A DNA stretch of 47,980 nt from Candidatus Rokuibacteriota bacterium (GTDB lineage Bacteria > Methylomirabilota > Methylomirabilia > Rokubacteriales > CSP1-6), in NCBI GenBank assembly GCA_003220495.1, contig QHSP01000057.1, positions 1-47,980 on the forward strand. Reading direction: 5' to 3'. The translations under genes and the position numbers were made by a program. This document shows positions 33,048 to 40,379 of the stretch, one piece after another (within the stretch, counting starts at the first letter, position 1; each line of letters opens with the position of its first letter). Below the pieces are notes generated by a model that saw only the letters and a list, made by a program, of their open reading frames with translations, was not told the origin of the DNA and made no database searches.

Positions 33048-34220
33048 ATGGAGAAGGATCGCGCGCGGCGCCCGCTCTTCGAGCTCGAACCAACGCCCCA
33101 GGCCGCGAAAATCAAAGTCATCGGGCTCGGCGGCGGCGGCGGCAACGCGGTGAGCCGCATGATGGCCGCGCAGTTCACGGGGGTCGAGTTCATCGTGGCC
33201 AACACGGACGTCCAGGCGCTCAGCGCCTCGCCGGCGCCGGTCAAGGTGCAGCTCGGCGCCAAGCTCACTCAAGGTCTCGGCGCCGGCTCGAATCCGGACG
33301 TCGGGCGGAACGCGGCGCAGGAAGATCCCGATCAGATCACCCGCCTGCTGAGCGGCGCCGACATGGTCTTCATCACGGCGGGCCTGGGCGGCGGCACCGG
33401 GACGGGCGCCGCGCCGGTCGTCGCCTCGCTCGCGAAGGACCTGGGCATCCTGACGATCGCCGTCGTGACCAAGCCGTTCACGTTCGAGGGCCGCAAGCGG
33501 ATGCTTCAGGCCGAGGCTGGGCTCGAGGCGTTGCGAGGCGTCGTGGACACGCTCATCACGATCCCGAACCAGCGGCTGCTCTCGGTCGTCGACCGCGGCA
33601 CCCCGCTGATCGCCGCGTTCCGGGTCGCCGACTCGGTGCTCCAGCAGGCGGTGCAAGGCATCTCGGATCTGATCCTGGTGCCCGGCCTCGTCAACCTCGA
33701 CTTCGCCGACGTCCGCACGATCATGTCGGGCATGGGCCTGGCGATGATGGGCACCGGCACCGGCAAGGGCGAGAATCGCGCGCTCGACGCCGCGCAGAAG
33801 GCCGTGGCGAGCCCGCTACTCGACGAGACGTCGATCGAGGGCGCGCGCGGCATCCTGATCAACTTCACCGGCGGCGCCGATCTCTCGATCCACGAGGTCG
33901 AAGAGGCGGCGCGCATCGTCCAGGAGGCCGCCCACGAGGAGGCGCACATCATCTTCGGCGCCGTCATCGATCCGCAGCTCTCGGACGAGGTGCGGATGAC
34001 GGTGATCGCGACCGGCTTCGCCGACAAGAAGGAGACGGTGGGCCTCAGCGGCAAGGTCGTCGATCTGCCGCGGCCGTCGCGCTCCGCTCCGTCGTCGGCT
34101 CCGCCCCCCGTCGCGCCGTGGCGGCGCAAGTTCGGCGATCCGCGCGGGGAAGCCGAGGAGGCGCTCGGCGAGAACGCTGATCTCGAAGTTCCCGCGTTTC
34201 TCCGTCGCCAAGCGGATTAG
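33048..34220 (+). CDS. ftsZ: cell division GTPase FtsZ
   Basis: A 390-residue tubulin homologue. ATG 33048 follows AGGAGG (33037-33042); ATG 33043 is out of frame. Motifs: [17 protein letters not shown], the tubulin signature [13 protein letters not shown] (near residue 113), [21 protein letters not shown] and [12 protein letters not shown]. After a Pro/Ser/Arg linker the C-terminal peptide [11 protein letters not shown] binds FtsA and other partners. It polymerises into the Z ring. The stop lies 2 bp before the large hairpin element at 34223. Confidence 0.97.
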   Translation: MEKDRARRPLFELEPTPQAAKIKVIGLGGGGGNAVSRMMAAQFTGVEFIVANTDVQALSASPAPVKVQLGAKLTQGLGAGSNPDVGRNAAQEDPDQITRLLSGADMVFITAGLGGGTGTGAAPVVASLAKDLGILTIAVVTKPFTFEGRKRMLQAEAGLEALRGVVDTLITIPNQRLLSVVDRGTPLIAAFRVADSVLQQAVQGISDLILVPGLVNLDFADVRTIMSGMGLAMMGTGTGKGENRALDAAQKAVASPLLDETSIEGARGILINFTGGADLSIHEVEEAARIVQEAAHEEAHIIFGAVIDPQLSDEVRMTVIATGFADKKETVGLSGKVVDLPRPSRSAPSSAPPPVAPWRRKFGDPRGEAEEALGENADLEVPAFLRRQAD

Positions 34221-34222
34221 TA

Positions 34223-34390
34223 GGGTCGCCGGGCGGGCGGCAAGGGCGGGAGGGGCGCCGGGCTCCCGACCGCTCCGTCACCCGTTCGCCCGATTCGCAG
34301 CGCTTCGCGCTGCGGGCGGGACGAAGGGGTCCCACTTCGCAGGTCGGGAGCCCGGCGCCCCTCCCGCCCTTGCCGCCCGCCCGGCGACCC
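34223..34390. repeat. large palindromic element, copy 1 (conserved core, 49-bp perfect arms)
   Basis: Bases 34223-34271 are perfectly complementary to 34342-34390 (49 bp). The ~68-bp core between them (34273-34340) contains an inner perfect hairpin CGCAGCGC-TTC-GCGCTGCG. This core is about 94% identical to the core of a second element at 43119-43309, while the arms of the two copies show no visible similarity. It begins 2 bp after the ftsZ stop and ends 10 bp before the yfiH -10 box. As RNA it would be a very stable hairpin and probably stops dcw transcription. Confidence 0.9.
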
Positions 34391-34400
34391 GTTGGTAAGG

Positions 34401-34406
34401 CATAGT
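34401..34406 (+). promoter_or_regulatory. possible -10 box 8 nt before the yfiH start
   Basis: CATAGT (4/6 to TATAAT) ends 8 nt before ATG 34415, the same spacing as at ade. No Shine-Dalgarno precedes the ATG. It is the weakest of the five similar sites, and its -35 position falls inside the palindrome arm. Confidence 0.35.
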
Positions 34407-34414
34407 GAGAAACG

Positions 34415-35191
34415 ATGACTTCGACTTCTCCGCTTGTCGCCCATGGTCAGCCGACGGAGTACTTCACTTTTGTCTCGCTCAGCTCGCTGGGGGTGCCGCA
34501 TGCGACGACGACGAAGCATTGTCCGGGGGTCAGCTCGTTTGCGGAGCCGATCGTGCCGGAGGCGCCGAAGCCGCCGTTTCGGAGTGAGGCGACCGCCGTA
34601 CTGGGCGCGACTGGGCTCGAGATGTCGCGGGTGAGCTATGCCCGGCAGGTGCACGGCGCGGACGTGGCGCGGGTGCCGGCAGGTGGGGGATTCGCGGGCC
34701 TGGTGGACGTTCTCGTGACCGTGGAGCGCGGCGTGCCGCTCGCGATCTTCACCGCGGACTGCCTCGCGATCGTCCTCTACGATCCCTCGGCGCGAGCGCT
34801 CTGTGTCGCGCACGTCGGCTGGCGCGGCACGGTGCGGGGCGCGACCCAGACGGCCGTGCGCGCGATCCGCGACGTCGGTGCGCGACCCGGCTCGCTTCGC
34901 GCCGCGATCGCGCCGTCGATCGGCCCGTGCTGCTACGAGGTCGACGAGCCGGTCACGGCCGAGCTCGCGCGCGCCTTCGGCGACCGCTGGCGCGCGTGGG
35001 TCGCGCCGTCGCGCGGCGGCCACGTGATGCTCGATCTCTGGTCCGCCAACGAGGCGCTGCTCGTGGAGGCCGGGGTGGCGCCCGAGTCGATCGAGAATCC
35101 GCGACTTTGCACCGCGTGTCACCCGGATCTCCTGTACTCGTACCGGCGGGGCAATCGGGGCCGCCTGGTCACCGTGGCTGCGGTGCCCTGA
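34415..35191 (+). CDS. YfiH/LACC1 family purine nucleoside phosphorylase-like protein
   Basis: A 258-residue protein of the multi-copper-polyphenol-oxidase-like (YfiH/PgeF/LACC1) family. The zinc/active-site motifs are RQVHGADVARV, FTADCLAIVLYDP, VAHVGWRGTVRGA, SIGPCCYEVDEPV and LCTACHPDLLYSYRR. Studied members cleave adenosine and related nucleosides by phosphorolysis or deamination, and E. coli YfiH also acts in peptidoglycan quality control. This gene conventionally follows ftsZ and precedes yggS in many genomes, as here. It lies between the palindromic element and the yggS promoter and seems to be transcribed on its own. Confidence 0.92.
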   Translation: MTSTSPLVAHGQPTEYFTFVSLSSLGVPHATTTKHCPGVSSFAEPIVPEAPKPPFRSEATAVLGATGLEMSRVSYARQVHGADVARVPAGGGFAGLVDVLVTVERGVPLAIFTADCLAIVLYDPSARALCVAHVGWRGTVRGATQTAVRAIRDVGARPGSLRAAIAPSIGPCCYEVDEPVTAELARAFGDRWRAWVAPSRGGHVMLDLWSANEALLVEAGVAPESIENPRLCTACHPDLLYSYRRGNRGRLVTVAAVP

Positions 35192-35225
35192 GACCCTAAC
35201 TCTCCCCCCGCACACGGCCCCCTGC

Positions 35226-35231
35226 TAGAAT
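35226..35231 (+). promoter_or_regulatory. extended -10 box 9 nt before the yggS start (probable leaderless promoter)
   Basis: TAGAAT (5/6) preceded by TGC gives an extended -10 (TGn). It ends 9 nt before ATG 35241, so the 5' leader would be at most ~3 nt. No Shine-Dalgarno is present. It would drive the long yggS-to-serA operon. Confidence 0.55.
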
Positions 35232-35240
35232 CACCCCGAG

Positions 35241-35936
35241 ATGACCGACATTCGCGCCAATCTCGAGCGGGTCCGTGAACGGGTCGCGAAAGCCGCGGAG
35301 CGCGCCGGCCGCCGCCCGGCGGACGTGCTCCTCATCGGCGTCTCGAAGACGGTCGAGGTAGCCCGGATCCGTCAGGCGATCGAGGCCGGGGTGGAGGCGC
35401 TCGGCGAGAACCGGGTGCAGGAGGCGCGGGACAAGGTGGTCGAGATCGGCCGCCCGGTCCCCTGGCACCTCATCGGCCACCTGCAGACGAACAAGGTGCG
35501 CGACGCGCTCGAGCTCTTCGACGTCGTCCACTCGCTCGACCGGCTGGATCTGGCGAAAGAGCTCGACAAGCGCGCGCGCGCTCGCGGGCGCACCGTGGCC
35601 GCGCTGGTAGAGGTGAACCTTGCCGGCGAGGCGTCCAAGGGCGGTGTGAGCCCCGACGGGCTCGGCGCGCTGCTCGACGCGGTGGCCGCCATGTCGGCCG
35701 TGAGCGTGCGAGGCCTCATGGCGATCCCGCCGGAGGCGAAGGAGCCCGACGACTCGCGCGTGTGGTTTCGCGCGCTGCGAAAGCTCGGGGAGCGCTACGG
35801 CTTCAGCGAGCTCTCGATGGGAATGAGCGGCGATTTCGAGGTGGCGATCGAGGAGGGCGCGACGATGGTCCGGGTCGGCACGGCGATCTTCGGACCGCGC
35901 CCGCCGCGGCGAGAGCCCGGACCGGGCGAACGATGA
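35241..35936 (+). CDS. yggS: YggS/PLPBP family pyridoxal phosphate homeostasis protein
   Basis: A 231-residue alanine-racemase-fold protein. VLLIGVSKTVEVARI carries the PLP lysine; LGENRVQEARDK, WHLIGHLQTNKVRDAL, VHSLDRLDLAKEL, VEVNLAGEASKGG and the C-terminal ELSMGMSGDFEVAIEEGATMVRVGTAIFG (shown here in parts: SMGMSGDFEVAI, MVRVGTAIFG) are family hallmarks. It buffers vitamin B6 vitamers and has no known catalytic reaction. First gene of a nine-gene overlapping operon; its stop overlaps proC (ATGA). Confidence 0.95.
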   Translation: MTDIRANLERVRERVAKAAERAGRRPADVLLIGVSKTVEVARIRQAIEAGVEALGENRVQEARDKVVEIGRPVPWHLIGHLQTNKVRDALELFDVVHSLDRLDLAKELDKRARARGRTVAALVEVNLAGEASKGGVSPDGLGALLDAVAAMSAVSVRGLMAIPPEAKEPDDSRVWFRALRKLGERYGFSELSMGMSGDFEVAIEEGATMVRVGTAIFGPRPPRREPGPGER

Positions 35937-36757
35937 CGATCAAGGGCCTCACGGTCGGCTTCGTCGGCGGCGGCAACATGGGCGAGGCGCTCATCAAGGG
36001 GCTCCTCGGGGCGAACCTGGTGCCGGCGAGCGCGATCCACGCGACCGACGTGCGCCCCGAGCGGCTCAAGGAGCTCGACCGTCAGTACGGGATCCAGGTC
36101 TCGTCCGACAACGTCGACATGGTCCGGCACTCCGACATCGTGATCCTGGCGGTGAAGCCGCAGATCATGGATGCGGTCCTGAAGGAGATCGCGCCGGCCG
36201 TCACGCGCAAGAAGCTCCTGATCTCGATCGCCGCCGGCGTCTCCACCGCGAAGATCCGCGCCGCGCTGCACAAGGACGCGCGCCTCATCCGCGTGATGCC
36301 GAACACCCCGGCGCTCGTTCTCGAAGGCGTGACGGCCATCGCCAAGGCGGACGGACTCGAGCCCGACGACCTCGACACGGCCGGCGAGATCTTCAGCGCG
36401 GTCGGGCGGGTGGTCGTCCTCGACGAGGTCCTGATGGACGCGGTGACGGGCCTGTCGGGCTCCGGGCCCGCCTACGTGGCCGTCGTGATCGAGTCGCTCG
36501 CCGACGGCGGGGTGCGCATGGGGCTCGACCGCATCACCGCGATGACCCTCGCCACCCAGACCGTGCTCGGCGCCGCGAAGCTCTTGCTCGAGACCGGCCT
36601 GCACCCGGGCGCGCTCAAGGACATGGTCAGCTCGCCCGGCGGCACCTCGATCGCCGGCATCGCCGCGCTCGAGGAAGGCGGGATCCGCACGACGTTCATC
36701 AAGGCGGTGGAGCGGGCGACCGAGCGCTCGCGCGAGCTCGGCCAGGGGCCGAAGTGA
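35933..36757 (+). CDS. proC: pyrroline-5-carboxylate reductase ProC
   Basis: A 274-residue enzyme. VGFVGGGNMGEALIKG is the NADPH-binding loop, VILAVKPQIMDAVL and IRVMPNTPALVLEGVT the family core, and VTGLSGSGPAYVAVVIE with HPGALKDMVSSPGGTSIAG the catalytic and dimer region. It performs the last step of proline biosynthesis. ATG 35933 lies in the yggS stop (ATGA), so the larger open frame upstream is not used. The yggS-proC-yggT order is widely conserved downstream of ftsZ. Confidence 0.96.
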   Translation: MTIKGLTVGFVGGGNMGEALIKGLLGANLVPASAIHATDVRPERLKELDRQYGIQVSSDNVDMVRHSDIVILAVKPQIMDAVLKEIAPAVTRKKLLISIAAGVSTAKIRAALHKDARLIRVMPNTPALVLEGVTAIAKADGLEPDDLDTAGEIFSAVGRVVVLDEVLMDAVTGLSGSGPAYVAVVIESLADGGVRMGLDRITAMTLATQTVLGAAKLLLETGLHPGALKDMVSSPGGTSIAGIAALEEGGIRTTFIKAVERATERSRELGQGPK

Positions 36758-37056
36758 TGTTCGTCATCAACTACTTCTTCATCGCGCTCGCGAACCTCGT
36801 CAACCTCGTCATCGTCGCCTACATCTGGATCATCATCGCCCGCGCGATCATCTCGTGGGTGAGCCCGGATCCCTACAACCCGATCGTGCGGTTCCTGTAC
36901 CGTGTGACCGAGCCGGTGCTGCGGCCGGTGCGCGAGCGCCTGCCGACCTCCCAGATGGGGCTCGACTTTTCACCGATGATCGTCATTCTCGTGCTCTATT
37001 TTTTGAAGGAATTCCTGGTCCCGGTGCTGTATCGAATCTCCACCGAGATCGGCTAG
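36754..37056 (+). CDS. YggT family membrane protein
   Basis: A 100-residue protein with two hydrophobic segments (NLVNLVIVAYIWIIIARAII and MIVILVLYFLKEFLVPVLY) separated by the family motif DPYNPIVRFLYRVTEPVL. GTG 36754 overlaps the proC stop; ATG 36757 is the alternative. YggT/YlmG proteins are linked to cell division and membrane-protein or osmotic processes in bacteria and plastids, but their molecular role is unclear. DivIVA follows after 15 bp. Confidence 0.92.
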   Translation: MMFVINYFFIALANLVNLVIVAYIWIIIARAIISWVSPDPYNPIVRFLYRVTEPVLRPVRERLPTSQMGLDFSPMIVILVLYFLKEFLVPVLYRISTEIG

Positions 37057-37071
37057 GACGTCGGAGGTCCC

Positions 37072-37545
37072 ATGCGCATTAGCCCCCTCGATATTCGCCA
37101 ACAGCAGTTCACCGTCAAGTGGCTCCGTGGATTCGACGTCCACGAGGTCGACGCCTTCCTCGACGACGTGGCCGAGGACTACGAGACGGTGCTCAAGGAA
37201 AACGCTCAGCTGAAGGAGCAGGTCTCCACCTTCGAGGACCGGGCGCGCGGCCTCGCCGAGCGCGAGCGGGCGCTGCAGGACACTCTGGTCACGACCCACC
37301 GGCTCGGCGACGAGATGAAGGCGACCGCGCGCCGCGAGGCGGAGCTGCAGATGCGCGAGGCCGAGCTCAGGAGCGAGAAGATCATCGAGGAGGGCCGGGC
37401 CGAGGAGGCGCGGATCCGGGGCGAGATCCAGACCTTGCGGCGCGTCCGCCGCCAGCTCATCGAGGACTTTCGCGCGACGCTCGAGAGCTACTACCGGATG
37501 ATGTCGGCCGAGTTCGGCGAGGACAAGGACGACGGCAAGAGCTGA
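37072..37545 (+). CDS. DivIVA-domain protein
   Basis: A 157-residue protein with GGAGG before ATG 37072. ISPLDIRQQQFTVKWLRGFD followed by VHEVDAFLDDVAEDYE (residues 1-40) is the DivIVA N-terminal domain, which binds curved membrane; the rest (40-140) is a continuous coiled coil, strongly Glu/Arg rich. It is the short form of the family. DivIVA proteins organise poles or septa; this one probably helps place the divisome encoded just upstream. It is followed by yggU with no ATG start. Confidence 0.93.
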   Translation: MRISPLDIRQQQFTVKWLRGFDVHEVDAFLDDVAEDYETVLKENAQLKEQVSTFEDRARGLAERERALQDTLVTTHRLGDEMKATARREAELQMREAELRSEKIIEEGRAEEARIRGEIQTLRRVRRQLIEDFRATLESYYRMMSAEFGEDKDDGKS

Positions 37546-37555
37546 GGCCACGCGG

Positions 37556-37825
37556 CTGTCGCTCCGCGTCCAGCCGCGGGCGTCGCGCGATGAGATCGTC
37601 GGCTGGCAGGACACGACGCTCCGGCTTCGCGTCACCGCGGCGCCGGTCGGGGGCGCCGCCAACACCGCCGTCGCGCGGCTCCTGGCGCGCGCGCTCGGCG
37701 TCCCGCCCTCGTCGATCAGCGTGGTGCGCGGCCTTCAGGGGAGAACCAAGATCGTCGAGGTGATCGGCCTGGGCGTGGCCGAGATTCAGCGCCGCCTGGC
37801 GATGATTGGTCCGGGGGTGTCATGA
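37556..37825 (+). CDS. yggU: DUF167/YggU family protein with probable CTG start
   Basis: An 89-residue protein. The sequence LSLRVQPRASRDEIVGW, LRLRVTAAPVGGAANTAVAR and VVRGLQGRTKIVEVIGL is a full-length DUF167 (YggU) domain. No ATG, GTG or TTG occurs in frame between the upstream TGA (37499-37501) and the domain, so automated callers would miss it. CTG 37556 is the best start: GAGG (37544-37547) lies 8 nt before it, and it puts the protein at the usual length. The stop overlaps mtnA (ATGA). Such genes regularly follow yggT/divIVA. Function unknown; the fold is known from structural genomics. Confidence 0.85.
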   Translation: MSLRVQPRASRDEIVGWQDTTLRLRVTAAPVGGAANTAVARLLARALGVPPSSISVVRGLQGRTKIVEVIGLGVAEIQRRLAMIGPGVS

Positions 37826-38841
37826 CCTCCATCGCGCCCGTCCGCTGGGACACCGACCGGCTGATCCTCCTCGACCAGACCGTGCTCCCGGAGCGCGAGA
37901 TCGAGCGCGGCTACCAGAGCTGGCAGGAGGTGGGCGCGGCGATCCGGGCGCTCGTGGTCCGCGGCGCGCCGGCGATCGGCGTCGCCGCCGCCTTCGGCGT
38001 GGTGCTGGCCGCGCGCGAGAGCCGAGCGGCGACGTTCGATGGTCTGATGGCCGACCTCGAGACGGCGATCAAGGGGCTTGCCGCGACCCGACCGACCGCC
38101 GTCAATCTGTTCTGGGCGCTCGACCGCATCCGGCGCATCGCCGTCGCGTCGAGCGCGCTCCCGCTCGACCAGGTGCCGGCGCGGCTGCTCGCCGAGGCGC
38201 AGGCGATCCGCGACGAGGACATCGCCGCGAATCGCGCCATGGGCACCCACGGCGCCTCGCTGGTGCCGCCGAACGCACGGATCCTGACCCACTGCAACGC
38301 GGGCGCGCTCGCGACGGCCGGGTACGGCACCGCGCTCGGCGTCGTCCGCGCCGCGCACGCGCAGGGCAAGGTGGCGCTCGTGTGGATCGACGAGACCCGT
38401 CCGGTGATGCAGGGCTCGCGCTTGACCGCGTGGGAGTGCGTGCGCGACGGCATCCCGCACCGGCTGATCGCGGACGTCGTCGCGGCGTCGGTGATGGCGC
38501 GCGGCGAGGTCGATCTGATCGTGACCGGCGCCGACCGCATCGCCGCGAACGGCGACACCGCCAACAAGATCGGCACCTACTCGCTGGCCGTGCTGGCTGC
38601 CCACCACCACGTGCCGTTCTACGTCGCGGCGCCGTTCTCGACGATCGATCCCGCGCTCGCCTCGGGCGCCGAGATCCCCATCGAGGAGCGCGACGCATCG
38701 GAGGTCCGCCGGATCGGCGCGCAGCAGACCGCCCCGAGCGCCTCACCGGTGTTCAATCCCGCCTTCGACGTCACGCCGGCCCAACTGATCACGGCGATCG
38801 TCACCGAGCGCGGCGTCGTCCGTCCGCCGTATCGCTTTTGA
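37822..38841 (+). CDS. mtnA: S-methyl-5-thioribose-1-phosphate isomerase MtnA
   Basis: A 339-residue aldose-ketose isomerase of the methionine salvage pathway. VRGAPAIGVAAAFGV, RPTAVNLFWALDR, ILTHCNAGALATAGYGTALG (catalytic Cys), ETRPVMQGSRLTAWE, VTGADRIAANGDTANKIGTY (catalytic Asp) and FNPAFDVTP are all present. No other Mtn genes occur in the window. It is coupled to yggU upstream and to the SagB-like gene downstream (TTGA). Confidence 0.96.
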   Translation: MTSIAPVRWDTDRLILLDQTVLPEREIERGYQSWQEVGAAIRALVVRGAPAIGVAAAFGVVLAARESRAATFDGLMADLETAIKGLAATRPTAVNLFWALDRIRRIAVASSALPLDQVPARLLAEAQAIRDEDIAANRAMGTHGASLVPPNARILTHCNAGALATAGYGTALGVVRAAHAQGKVALVWIDETRPVMQGSRLTAWECVRDGIPHRLIADVVAASVMARGEVDLIVTGADRIAANGDTANKIGTYSLAVLAAHHHVPFYVAAPFSTIDPALASGAEIPIEERDASEVRRIGAQQTAPSASPVFNPAFDVTPAQLITAIVTERGVVRPPYRF

Positions 38842-40379
38842 CCGCTCGCGAATACCACGACCGGACTACTCACTCGCCCGCGTCGATCCGCACCAGCGGT
38901 CATACGCTCGAGTGGGACATCAAGCCGTTCCCGTTCAAGGTCTACACGGACCTACCGGCGATTCCGCTTCCGCGCGAGCTCGACCCGCTGGGGATCGATA
39001 CGCTCGCCGCGCTCGCCGAGCCGGCGCCGGCGGCCGCGTCGCTCAGCCTGAGCCAGCTGGCGGCGGTGCTCTACTACGCCGCCGGCGTGACGAAGAAGAA
39101 GACCTACCCGGGCGGCGGCGAGGTGCTCTTCCGCGCCGCGGCCTCGACGGGCGCGCTCTACCAGACCGAGGTGTACGTCGCGGTCGGCGCGGTCGCGGGC
39201 CTCGAGGCGGGCCTCTATCACTTCTGCCCCGGCGACTTCGCGCTTCGCCGCCTGCACGGCGGCGACGTCCGCGCCGCGCTCGCGGCTTCCGCCGCCGATG
39301 ACTCGATCGCGCGCCGGTCGGCGACGATCGTGCTGAGCGCGATCTACTGGCGGAACACCTGGAAATACCAGGCGCGCGCGTACCGGCATCTCTTCTGGGA
39401 CTCCGGCACGATGCTGGCCAACGTGCTGGCGGTAGGCGGCGCTCTCGGACTCGCGCCGAACGTGCTGACGGGCTTCGCCGATCTCGAGATCAACCGCTTG
39501 CTCGGGCTCGATCCGGCCCGCGAGGTCGCCCTCGAGCTGGTCGTGCTCGCACCCGAGACCGCCGCCGCGCCGACCGGGGTGTCACTCGAGCCGATCGATC
39601 ACGCGACCTTGCCGCTGTCTTCGTCCGAGGTCGACTATCCGCTGATCCACGAGATGCACGCCGCCTCCGCGCTCGCCGCGGCCTCCGCGGTCAGCGTCTG
39701 GCGCGAGCGCGCGTGGTCGGACACGACGGTGGTGGCTGGCGCGAGCGGCAAGCTGGTCGCGCTGCCGCCTCCTCGTGAGCGTGCGGGCCGCGACCTCGGC
39801 GAGACGATTCAGCGCCGCGGCTCGACTCGAGAATTCGGGCTCGCGCCGCTGACGGCGGAGGAGCTCGCGACCACGCTCTGGGCGGCGGCGCGGCCCCTGC
39901 AGGCCGATGTGCCGGGTGGGCTCGTCGATCTCTACCTGATCGTCAATGCCGTCGAGGGAGTGGCGTCGGGCGCGTACTTCTACCGGCCGGACGCGCACGC
40001 GCTCGAGACGCTGGCGACCGGCGAGTTTCGAAATCGGTCGGCGTATCTCTGTCTGGAGCAGCCGCTCGGCGGAGACGCGGCGGCGGTCATCTACTGGCTC
40101 GCCCGGCTCGATACGCTCACGCGTCGGTTTGGCGATCGCGGCTATCGTCTGGCGAATCTCGAGGCGGGGTTGGCTGGCGGCCGCGCCTACCTCGCCGCCT
40201 ACGCCCAGGGATTCGGCGCCTCCGGGCTCACGTTCTACGACGGCCACGTGGTGGAGTTCTTCTCGCCGCACGCCGCCGGCAAGGACGCGATCTTCGTGAC
40301 CGCGCTGGGCCGGTCGGGCGCGGAAGGCCGTGTTAACATCAAATCGAATCTGATCGCGCGAAGGAGGCCGTCTGCATGA
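38838..40379 (+). CDS. SagB/ThcOx-type tandem nitroreductase-family dehydrogenase
   Basis: A 513-residue protein with TTG start overlapping the mtnA stop. The N-terminus TAREYHDRTTHSPAS is typical of SagB-type dehydrogenases. Two FMN-binding nitroreductase-like halves are visible: residues ~60-235 (LSLSQLAAVLYYAAGVT, then FRAAASTGALYQTEVYV) and ~310-500 (RRGSTREFGLAPLTAEELA, then YRLANLEAGLAGGRAYLAAY). SagB enzymes dehydrogenate azolines in thiazole/oxazole peptide synthesis, but no cyclodehydratase (YcaO) or precursor is nearby. Stand-alone relatives exist with unknown substrates. A role in the amino-acid metabolism of this operon is possible but unproven. Confidence 0.85.
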   Translation: MTAREYHDRTTHSPASIRTSGHTLEWDIKPFPFKVYTDLPAIPLPRELDPLGIDTLAALAEPAPAAASLSLSQLAAVLYYAAGVTKKKTYPGGGEVLFRAAASTGALYQTEVYVAVGAVAGLEAGLYHFCPGDFALRRLHGGDVRAALAASAADDSIARRSATIVLSAIYWRNTWKYQARAYRHLFWDSGTMLANVLAVGGALGLAPNVLTGFADLEINRLLGLDPAREVALELVVLAPETAAAPTGVSLEPIDHATLPLSSSEVDYPLIHEMHAASALAAASAVSVWRERAWSDTTVVAGASGKLVALPPPRERAGRDLGETIQRRGSTREFGLAPLTAEELATTLWAAARPLQADVPGGLVDLYLIVNAVEGVASGAYFYRPDAHALETLATGEFRNRSAYLCLEQPLGGDAAAVIYWLARLDTLTRRFGDRGYRLANLEAGLAGGRAYLAAYAQGFGASGLTFYDGHVVEFFSPHAAGKDAIFVTALGRSGAEGRVNIKSNLIARRRPSA

